Shown piece by piece: positions 34,301-42,819 of a stretch of DNA of 64,000 bases. Location: contig LUCM01004796.1 of assembly GCA_008360955.1 (NCBI GenBank), forward strand, positions 16,211-80,210, written 5' to 3'. The notes under the pieces were generated by a model. It was not told where the DNA came from. It saw only the letters and a list, made by a program, of their open reading frames with translations, and made no database searches. Both the position numbers and the translations under genes were made by a program. Position 1 is the first letter of the stretch. Each line of letters opens with the position of its first letter. This DNA is from Fasciolopsis buskii (taxonomy: Eukaryota; Platyhelminthes; Trematoda; Plagiorchiida; Fasciolidae).

Positions 34301-36784
34301 GAGGGATCCACTGCCGGACGCCATAATAATACAACTCATTTGTGACGGTACGATGGGTTTTCGTTCATCAAATGTGCAGCTGCGGCCCATATTTGGAAAT
34401 GTTTTAGATCCATGCTGTACCCTGGTGTTCACCGTCGTATTCTATTGCGGTAAAGGCAAACTGTCATCAGTTTCAGACTTTCTCAACGAATGCATTTCTG
34501 GACTGAATATGCTGCTGAGTAACACCATGCAAGTTGGCACCAAATCTATGCAGTGCACTCTCTCTTCCGTGGTCTGTGATGCACCCACAAGGACTTTCGT
34601 CCGGCAAGTGAGGGAAAAGATGGATTACTTCTGCTGTGATCGTTGCACTCAACGTGGATTTTACTGTGATAAGCATGTTAGTTCCCCCACATCAAATGCG
34701 GAATTCTCTTCGCTTCGAAAGGCACCGTAAACATCATATTGGCTTTAGTCCCTTTCCCTCCTTGCCCATAGACATGATACCCACCTTTCCGTTGTACTAC
34801 ATTCATCTCGTGTGCTTAGGTGTCATTAACAAGCTGCTTGCACTGCGGTTACATGGCCCTGTCACGAATAGCTGTATTTACGTCGGTCAGACGTTGAAAT
34901 CTTTGCAAAGCTTATTCTTGCTCGCAGCGACAGCCACCTTATGATTTTTAGCGGTTATGTCGGCATGTTGATGGCGTAAACTGCCTGAAGGTCGCGAAAT
35001 TTTGCATGTTTTTATCGTATGTTGGACTCTTAAGTTTGGAGGGATTACTCCCTGATGATGTATTTGAGCATTTCATGTTGGTATCTGTGTCCAATATTGG
35101 ACATTACTGGACCTAGAATGGGGCCAGGCAACGAGCGGCTGATTAGTACCAGTCACTAACGTCCCAATGCGCGATCAGTACCCAAGTGAGGTAGGTTCGT
35201 TAATGACGTGCGCTATGATTGGCCAATTTGTTGCGATCTCATTGGATATACGCTCCACGAAACGGACATTTCATTGGACGTTTAACTAAAAAAAACTCTA
35301 CCCCGGGGTAGAAAACCGGACCCCCTCCCCTTTTAAACCATTGGTCTAACATGTTGCGCTCTAATTGGACAAGAATTATGGTCAAAATGCGAGTTCCCAA
35401 GTGTGCCAGGTAAAGATTTTGCCCAGATTTTCTATTGTCAAGAAATAGTCATTTTCTGTTCGTGGACCCAGTTTGTGTTAACAGGGTTTATATTTTGTGT
35501 TACCCTTATGTACATAAAACGCGCCATAATTTTTCGGCATCTATTCTCCGGGGCTTTGTGCAAAAGGTTTTCCTGCAGTACGGCTCTTCTACCACGGTTT
35601 ATTCTATACATGCTTCAATTTATTTGCCAGAGCATGCCTTACATTGCGGTGCTGTGGACAACTTTTCTTACCTTCTTTATGAGTCCCTGATGCAATTTTT
35701 AAATTTAGGCATCCGGGGCCAAAACCTCCCGCTCGGCAACACTATCGCCGCATTTGGTGTTCCCTTACACTGGATTATGCATCTACCGATTCATTTTCTG
35801 ATGATGTGGGTGAGCCGCGAAGGCATTTCCGTGACTGCAAACTTCCTTTCATCATCAGAAACATGGTGTTAATAACGACGTTGTCATTGTTGCGGGAAAG
35901 CCAGCGTCCACAGTGGGTTTGGAAGAGGACGTGGTACACACGAAGTACTTCAGGGAGCCGTCAGAATTTTTGTGAAACCTTTTCACTCCAGCCACTTGTA
36001 TGTATGCCATGAATACATGGCATATCTACATGTTTTATTAACAAATTCAAAAATTAAGATACACAGTAAACGGAAATTTCTCCGGTTTTAGCTTCTTTTG
36101 TTAGTCGGTCGTTATTGAAAGGTTTCAATCAAAAGTTCGCTGGGACCTTGGAGGCCCAACTGAGTCTTTTAAAAGACTCTTTCTTCTCATATCATAAACT
36201 TTCGAAAATCATTAAATGTGGCCGATTCAAGCAGTCGTTTATCCGTATTTTTTTTAAAACATCAACTACGCTGCTCAAGATATGAAACTTTTAATACACT
36301 TTGTATTTCAACCTTCGGGCTTTCCTGATAAATTTGTCGAAAACCCTTTGATATGATACTGCTTGAGAGAATTGTCTCCAGTGGATCTTTTTTTTTTTGG
36401 GGGGGGGTGTTCCAGCCCGTACTGTACTGACTGGGTAATTTATATTTTATATAACCGAATCATCATTTGACGCATGCAGTTACCTGATGATGTTGTCGTT
36501 TTTGTACTCATTCAGCTCCAATAATAGTCCTATTTCTCTCATCGTGGAAGCAGAGATTCCGTCATCAGAACTTTAATGAAATCGTTATGATTCAGCAGGT
36601 GCTTTAGTACCTACTTCTGGGAAGTGATTTTTTTTAAGGCGTACAATTTCCCATCTTTCTTGTCACGGACTTTGTAAACGACACCGTAAGTCCCAGAGCC
36701 GATCTTTCTCTCTTTGATGTACTTTTCTTGCAGCGTTACACAATCTGTAATCTTTGGATTAAATGAAGTTGCGCGCAAACCCAT
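31350..36784 (-). CDS. Cyclin-dependent-kinase-like Ser/Thr kinase (CMGC), six exons, 3' end unresolved
   Basis: Exons, all with GT-AG ends and matching phases: 36784-36615, 36570-36484, 32077-31927, 31891-31619, 31586-31517 and 31477-31350, giving 293 codons. Introns are 44, 4406, 35, 32 and 39 nt. The ATG at 36784 is the first in-frame Met of the first exon; an acceptor at 36838 would allow a longer N-terminus. Kinase motifs: Gly loop GSGTYG (29-34) with the Thr-Tyr pair that Wee1-type kinases phosphorylate in CDKs, ATP Lys51 (ALKKI), alpha-C helix SASTMRE (63-69; PSTAIRE in CDK1/2) keeping the Glu, HRDLKPSN (156-163), DFG (176-178), LWYRAPE (197-203), DVWSIGCIF, then [12 protein letters not shown] and [12 protein letters not shown]. 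The residue matching the CAK target Thr161 of CDK1 is Cys191 ([10 protein letters not shown]). The segment before the E helix is about nine residues longer than in CDK1 and recalls CDK8 (HRAS...LP..MV.S). It is nearest to the CDK1/2/5 group; cyclin partner and role are unknown. Confidence 0.9.
33112..33122. promoter_or_regulatory. YY1-like site GCCGCCATCTT
   Basis: GCCGCCATCTT is an exact reverse match of the animal YY1 consensus AANATGGCGGC, found near start sites of many metazoan genes. It lies about 480 bases upstream of the first supported exon of the + strand transposase-like gene, so it may mark that gene's promoter. Whether the site is used is inference. Confidence 0.4.
33741..33777 (+). 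other. 37-nt micro-intron in the transposase-like gene
   Basis: GTGAGT...TTCAG between CCA-A and GA-GTT. Splicing joins the preceding LDQP frame to [10 protein letters not shown] and on into the Ser-rich exon. It is the same size class as the host micro-introns. No conserved domain lies directly at the joint, so the support is phase and splice signals only. Confidence 0.5.
35164..35368. promoter_or_regulatory. CCAAT-box cluster with a GC palindrome
   Basis: Seven CCAAT motifs counting both strands: CCAAT at 35164 and 35223; ATTGG at 35218, 35241, 35273, 35340 and 35364. Two of them form the palindrome ATTGGCCAAT. A perfect 16-nt palindrome TCTACCCCGGGGTAGA lies at 35297-35312, and a CRE-like TGACGT near 35204. 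The block sits between the two conserved halves of the transposase-like gene. It could be a promoter-like enhancer block, an inserted small element, or an intron. Function is inference. Confidence 0.4.
36388..36407. repeat. T11-G9 homopolymer tract
   Basis: Eleven T followed by nine G, inside the large kinase intron. Such a junction is prone to slippage and may be miscounted. Confidence 0.85.
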
Positions 36785-36839
36785 CAGAATTTCGTATTGG
36801 CTCTGAAGCTCTAGGTTATTCAAACAGTGTTCCGCTTCT

Positions 36840-38610
36840 AGTTAAATTCCAGGACTTTGCGGCCGGGTGCCCAGTCGTCTAAATTCTTGCAATAAAAGCT
36901 CTCTGGATCAGCGAGCCCTTTCGTGTTCTGAGATGAAAATGGGAATCTAGTGTGCATCTCCAAATGTCATTCCTACCTTTTTTAATAGGGAGAAGTTATG
37001 ATGCACCCTCTTCGACCATCTCCTTAGCCCCAAGACTCACAAACTAGCTTCTCCAAACACAGACATCTGTCTAGCCTCATTTTGAATTCACGCACTGCTC
37101 CCACCTCGCCCACCTCCTCTGGTAGATCATTCTAGTGAAATAGTTTGTTTTCCAGCCCAGTGTTTACACCATGTGCACCAGTCCTATGCCTTTTAGCTAC
37201 GCCGGAACTCTTACTTTTAAAGATTCATCGTTCAGGCTCTGATGTTTTTTTGTTCACTTTATCGTCAACACTGGATGCCTGCAGCTTCTGTTCGAGAGGC
37301 ATGTGGTTCACGCAATTGAGGGTCTTCCGAAAGTCCGGAAGAAACTTTTCCTGCGTTCCTAATTTCCTTCGTCGGTTCGGTCAAACACGAACGCATGTGC
37401 CAGGAACAATGTTAATTCACTGTACTTAGGTTGTTTCTTCCCCAAGAAGCATAGTTAATCATCGGCAGTTCTTTCACAGAGGACCTGTGGCCGATCAACA
37501 TTATGTTTGTAATAGTTGACGTTAATGGTGGCAATATGTTCAAAAGGCGTAATTTATTCAGAAAAGCATCAAGTTATCCAAAAATCCATTATGGGAGAGG
37601 AATGTCAAGTAATGTAACTAGCATCTGAGCGACAATCAGCTGACTGCCCTCATTGGCCAAACAAGGTTTCGGAAGATCAGTTACATTATTTTTTTCTTTC
37701 TTTTTGGCTACGGCTTTCAATTTAATGGCACCGGAATAGGTTGTTATGAACATGCATTGCGAGTGTTTGTTTTAATGATTATTTAATGCCTTGCAGTGAA
37801 CAGCAGCTAGCATTACAACAGATCTTTCCCAGTAGGATTTTAGGGTTTTTGATAAAACCTTGTGGTCCCAGGAGGGACTATCTTCTGCGGAACCCCAAAT
37901 GGGTGCATCGGCTAGTACAATTTCTACACGGTTTTCCATCCCATGCATGTCGGCAGACTTCGGGCGAATATTATTAGCGGCTATGGTTCAATTAAAAATG
38001 ACATCTTCCGTGCCGTCCACAGAGTGGGTCAGTAAATTAACGCGATCCACTCTGGCTTGCTGGAAAGTGTTCCAGCTTGTGGTGCCATTAAAACTGTGTG
38101 CACTGAAAGTGCAAGGCGACCAACATCCTTGTAATTGCAAGGACGTTCAATAAAAATAATTTGATGGCGAAAAATATAACGGGGTAATGAAAGTAAGGAA
38201 TTCTCAATCACTGAGGATGTCACAATATTCCTATCAGCCTTCTTTATATTAATCTTATTGTTACCTCATCTAAGAAGTAAGTGAGGTTTGTTATGCAGAA
38301 TAGGTTGTTCAGGGAACAAAGTTCAGTGAGACGAAGCATTGAGTGCTGCAAGCATTCGCCCCCCTTCCTAATGTCCTTTGGGGTTTTGTGGGGGACGCTT
38401 GCCAGGCCAGTTGGTGTTTACTCTCTGCTTCCAATCATGAGCCACACTGATGATAGGCAGTACTACTCCCGCCATTTGGGGAGTGCTCCTGCTGTTGAGT
38501 TGCCTTGTACAACCCGCCCACCGGGAGGTTGGGCGGAGGTTTGCTAGTGGTTGGGTGGATCTCATCGAAGCCTAACAGTTTACCGAAATTTGTATTTCCC
38601 AGATTTAGGA
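36840..38610. other. Upstream region of the kinase gene; no gene recognised
   Basis: Further 5' exons or the promoter of the minus-strand kinase should lie here; an acceptor at 36838 allows an upstream exon. I could not identify one. Open frames at 37145-37429 and 37860-38153 (+) have no recognisable motif. Confidence 0.5.
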
Positions 38611-38614
38611 AACC

Positions 38615-38684
38615 GGCAGTGGCCAAGCGGATAATGTCGTGACGTTTAGATGTAAAATTCGTGAGTTCGAATCTTACCACCGCC
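38615..38684 (+). repeat. tRNA-like head of a SINE
   Basis: A 70-nt tRNA-shaped sequence. The 5' arm GGCAGTG pairs with the 3' CACCGCC with one mismatch. GGCCAAGCGG fits the Pol III A box, and GTGAGTTCGAATCTTAC folds as a T arm containing the B box GTTCGAATC. No good anticodon stem forms between them, so it is not a working tRNA gene. A tRNA-derived SINE head is the likeliest explanation; the following bases would be its body, with no clear end. Confidence 0.5.
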
Positions 38685-38689
38685 GGTCA

Positions 38690-38970
38690 GAGTCAACACT
38701 TGCCAGCCCTTTGTGGGCCGCGGCCTTTTTCCTGAAATCGATATACATCTTTATTTTTAGTATAAAGGCAGCAAATGATGAAAAGATAAGAAGTAAAACC
38801 ATTTGCCCTGTTATATTTGGACATCTTATTTATGTTGGCGGGAATGGCAGATCTAAACCTCGCATCCGTCCGAAGTATGCTGCCAAGGCAGGCTGCTCTT
38901 AAGCGCATATTAATTTAGGCATGTAACTGTATCTGGCGTTTTGCACTAGCACTTGAGTCCCATTTTTGTG
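38690..38970. other. Possible SINE body and spacer
   Basis: Sequence following the tRNA-like head. No A-rich tail or target-site duplication was recognised. Confidence 0.4.
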
Positions 38971-38976
38971 TTAACC

Positions 38977-39582
38977 CTACCGAGTTCGTGCCCAGTAAGC
39001 TGTCTCGGGCTTTATAGGGAACACAAATCCAGCTCTGGAATTCCAAAGCCCAACGAAATACCGCCTTCCAAAATACTGAACCGCTTTCTTTTGTAACCTC
39101 CTCTTATGTCCCAACCAGTCTTGGAGGAGAAACAATTGCTTTTTCACCTCTCTAAGTGTTAGCACACGCGGTTCACCAACGGTCCATGGCGGTCTATCAC
39201 GCAGAGTCTTTATGTTCATTTCCGTAAAGCTTCTTGCCAACTTAGATGAGGCTTTTCGAAGCCACAAAGAGTGTGTATTTGACGCCCATGTACTGGCTTG
39301 CTCAAATGCGGACAGATCTAAGGCTATTCCATATTCCTCCCATGTTTTGTAATCGCACCTGTCGCTGGGTTTGAGCAAGGGGGTAGTGGCAAAAGGTCGT
39401 GGGGCATTACAGAGGCTCGAGGCCAAAAGCCCTTTTTTACTGAACTTGTGGCCCATTTTTGGGTCGCCGTGGGTGAGCGCCGAAGGAAAACAACAGAAAT
39501 GGCCAAATTTTGGACTCGAGCAGGGTAATGGTGGTGACATTGTAAAACTGGGTAGGCGGCTAAACGCCGCTTGGGGTGGCAT
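38977..39582 (-). CDS. Unrecognised 201-codon open frame
   Basis: One of the longest uninterrupted frames in the window after the Penelope RT and RPS2. The protein is basic and rich in Trp, Arg and Lys (KTWEEYGIALD, ASNTHSLWLRKASSKLARS, LRDRPPWTVGEPRVLTLR, QYFGRRYFVGLWNSRAG). I do not recognise a family, and there is no signal peptide or membrane segment. On the opposite strand a 76-codon frame overlaps it. In a window where most decayed coding stretches break within 80 codons, this length is unusual and could reflect a host exon or a young element. Internal micro-introns cannot be excluded. Confidence 0.33.
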   Translation of the reverse strand: MPPQAAFSRLPSFTMSPPLPCSSPKFGHFCCFPSALTHGDPKMGHKFSKKGLLASSLCNAPRPFATTPLLKPSDRCDYKTWEEYGIALDLSAFEQASTWASNTHSLWLRKASSKLARSFTEMNIKTLRDRPPWTVGEPRVLTLREVKKQLFLLQDWLGHKRRLQKKAVQYFGRRYFVGLWNSRAGFVFPIKPETAYWARTR

Positions 39583-39839
39583 AAAAATTTATTCTTTATA
39601 GTTCCGTCCAAAACTGTTTTAACTGAGGCTTCAAGGGATCAGTTTGTTAAATCCAAAAGGATATCCGTTCCGTTCCTATACGTTTGTTGTCCCTGATGTT
39701 GCAGTCCTTCAAGAAGCACATACTGCAGGGAAGTCACCAAATTGGCAAGCAGGAATTCCCCCAGGATTGTTGGATGCCATTTTTTGAAAAAGAATTTAAG
39801 GGTGTATATATACTGAATCGTGCCACACCGCGGCCCTGG

Positions 39840-39995
39840 AGGCCGCTCATCAACCTAGAATTGGCAAGTCGGAATCTTGCAAGTATTGTAGAAAGTCAGG
39901 GCGACAAGTCAGGAACAAAGAAGCGTTAGGGAAAATTAACATACTGAGAGGAAGTGAAAGACGAAAATTATTCAAAAATCCAGCTGGGGCAGGCA
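39840..39995 (+). mobile_element. Gag-like zinc-knuckle remnant
   Basis: The frame reads GKSESCKYCRKSGRQVRNKEAL. This follows the retroviral-type C-x2-C-x3-G-x-H-x4-C knuckle with its first two Cys (39878-39889) and the Gly kept; the His and last Cys are replaced. A basic tail follows, as in LTR-retrotransposon Gag proteins. The surrounding frame is broken and no pol was found nearby, so the assignment is weak. Confidence 0.33.
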
Positions 39996-42815
39996 AACGG
40001 GAAAACAAACCCTTTTGCTACCAACAAACAAGGAGTTTTACTAAAACGAAGAGGTAGACCGTAAATATTGTCAGCAACCTGCCACCCGCAATCAAAAAAA
40101 AACGCCGGGAAATGAGTCCAAAAATGGGCAAGATCCCATGGTTCGTTTGTCTTCGTTTGACCGAATGATGGCCTAGTTTGTATGACCGTCTTTATATCGT
40201 CCTTTGCAGTTACTCTTGGGTATCACAGATGTCACTGCTTTGGTTTGTTTGAGATTTAGCAGCTTCTTGAAAACTTTAAACATGCAATCATCGCCACGGC
40301 CTTGTTTAGCTGCGTCATTCTTTTTGTGGCCGCCGCGGGGTGGGGCATAGGTTATGTGCCAGTTGCTATCTGTGCGATGTCCGTAAGATAACGCAATTTT
40401 CCACCACTGACTCACAGGATCTTACATAAAATGTGCTTTCCGCCCTTTATGCGGTTCCCATTTATGATTTATTTCCGCCTGGCGTGGAAGCTTACTCATA
40501 TATTATGTCTTCATATGACCACAATATTGTAGAGACTAAAATGTGGGGATTTGCAGTCGTAAAAACTGGTAAAGTGCGAACTCAGGGTGTTCAAAATGAT
40601 CATCTTTAAATTGTGGTCTTCTTCATGACTCAGTTGAACTTCGCATGCAATGAAGCATAGTAAGTTCGCCAAAGGTTATTAGGTCTACAAATTACTGAAA
40701 GGCAAAAATATGTCAAACCACATTCAGCTAATGCAGCTAAATCAAACATGCAACAAAAATAGGCGACATTACATTTCGTATTTAAATAGAGCCAAAAGAA
40801 ACTTTGCCAGATATTTCATCTCTTTCAGATCTAGAGGTTTACATAAAAACATTGGACAATATCAAACAAACACTATTCTTTTCATCTGCGCAAAACCCGG
40901 AGTCGTTTCAGCTTGAAATAAAAAATAAAAAGGACCTATTTTGAAGCGTGCAACCTAAACAGTTTGGTAGACCAGCCCATTGCTTGCAGCTTCAAACCTC
41001 AAGTGACCGGCTACAAGCATCAAGCAGCATATTGCATAGCCGTAATTAGCTTGGAGGTGCATTGTTAGTTAAGCCAGCGCAACCTGGGCTTATGCTGCGC
41101 TATCTATTATTTGCTGCAGGGTTGGATTTTTTAATGCGCCACACATAAGTCCGTCATTAGTCACGATAGTGAAACAGAAGCAGCCGTTTCACCTTTCTAA
41201 CTTACCCTAGTATGTACTACTGTATGCTTATTATTTGGAGAAATCAGGGCATTTCTCCAACATCTATCTCCGGAGAAATTTTATGGTTCTTTTACTGAAA
41301 TCATTTTCCATCTCGATCATTCTTTTCCATATCAGATTTCGCGCTAGCAATTTGGGCGTATTGAGTTGAAGTGCGCCCTTCCCCCGTGATGATAGGCGCT
41401 AACCTTTATTTGCGAACTTTGCTGGGCGAAAAGTTGCAGAGGATAACATCCACTGGGAAAGCTGTGGACAGCAGTACTACCAAACCTACTCTGGTTTTAT
41501 GAAGAAGGGCTATGAACAACACTTAGAGCACGCATCCCTGAAATGGGTTTGTACACGGCGTGTTGCATTTGTCAAAGAATGTTCTAGACGTACTTGTGGG
41601 TCTGTAGACTCCAGGGAGCTTCTAGGATGCAGCCAGGTTGAGGAGTTGTCGCAGAAGAACTTGCCGGTAAAGCTCCCTGACGAAGGTTAGGAGAGCAGGA
41701 TAGACGTTGAAATCAAGACTTCTAAGAATGGAAAAAAGCCTGGGAAGAGAAATGTCCCAGCAAATTAAAACAAACCTATGTGGAATGTACTCAGCTCGAG
41801 GATTAAGTAGATTGACGGCAAATCGAGAAAAACGGAAGGGATTAGTGCAGCAAAATCAAAAAGAGGCTATTCAGCGTTTGCGCATAGCCGTTGAGAATTC
41901 AGGCAAAGGTTAGGCGGGAGTCCGTTTGCAGCAAAGTTCTCGATATTTTGATGCCAGCCTGGCTCCATAAGACCCCAAGTTATAAGAAATGTCACGGAAA
42001 TGGTACTTAAAAGCGGCCGGGTGCGCAGCCTACCAGACCCCCGGCAAAGCCATTGGACAGCACCTGCAACTGAGGTTCATTGCTAGGATATGCGGAATGT
42101 TTGGAGCAAAAAACCAGGAACCGCATACTTAGTACTTCATGAAAGCCATTCAATGAAATTATGACGATGTGTACAATAAGACCTGCCGCAGTGGTGAAAG
42201 ATCCCAAAGCCTCAGTGCTTGCTTATTTAGGTGGACGACCGTACATAATGCTAAAGTGACAGAAAGAGAACGGTGACTGTAGATAAACAAAGCCATCCTG
42301 CCGAAACAGGACCTAAGAAAGACGATGAAACCGCACACATGCGTAGTGAGTTCAGCCTCATTACCGGTGTGACAACGAAGAACGGATATTAGAGATGTCC
42401 GGAATGGAGGCAAGGTAGAATCTCGGCAACGGAAACCCAAAACACAGCCGATGCACTCACCCCAAGGAGCATAAAAAGCGGCACGCATGTCACGAACAGG
42501 TAGGAAAGTGATTGGCCGTAGTGGCACACAAACCATCAAGTGCGACACCAAAACCTAGAAGGGCGCTGTTCTTTCACGAGGAGCAGGATCTGTGTAAGCA
42601 GATAAGGGGAGGCTTTCATTCACTCATCACCACAAAGACACTAAATGATTGTGGCTTGTCGGGCGAAGCTTGGCAACCTGAGGCTATGGTATCTGAGGCG
42701 TCAAAAGATTGATGCGTCCAAAGGCAAGGCGAGTGAGGAAAGCGTAAAAGGCAGTGAGCTGCAGGCAGAAGTTACCAAACCGTGACAGGCTAATGCCTGC
42801 AGTCAGGTAGGTAAG
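39996..42815. other. No recognisable gene; may include LINE 5' part
   Basis: The right half (about 41480-42815, purine-rich with many short basic frames) may be the ORF1/5' section of the CR1-like LINE that follows. I found no ORF1 motif (esterase, PHD or zinc knuckle). Confidence 0.45.
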
Positions 42816-42819
42816 CGGT

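Larger units (their letters stand above)
33596..35872 (+). pseudogene. Transposase-like gene (animal CACTA/EnSpm-related type) nested in the kinase intron
   Basis: Conserved blocks of a widespread animal DNA-transposon protein family, related by layout to plant TNP2 transposases, are recognisable. [14 protein letters not shown] and [20 protein letters not shown] at about 34236-34400; [12 protein letters not shown]...[22 protein letters not shown]...CCDRCTQRG to about 34665; then, one frame over, [17 protein letters not shown] and [15 protein letters not shown] (34727-34840). After a gap: [35 protein letters not shown] and IRGQNLPL (35570-35750). Upstream exons are phase-consistent: about 33596-33740, 33778-33919 and 34103 onward, with introns of 37 and 183 nt and a Ser-rich linker. 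A probable one-base frameshift lies between about 34680 and 34725, so it is probably not translated in full. Terminal repeats were not found. The exact superfamily is uncertain. Confidence 0.78.
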
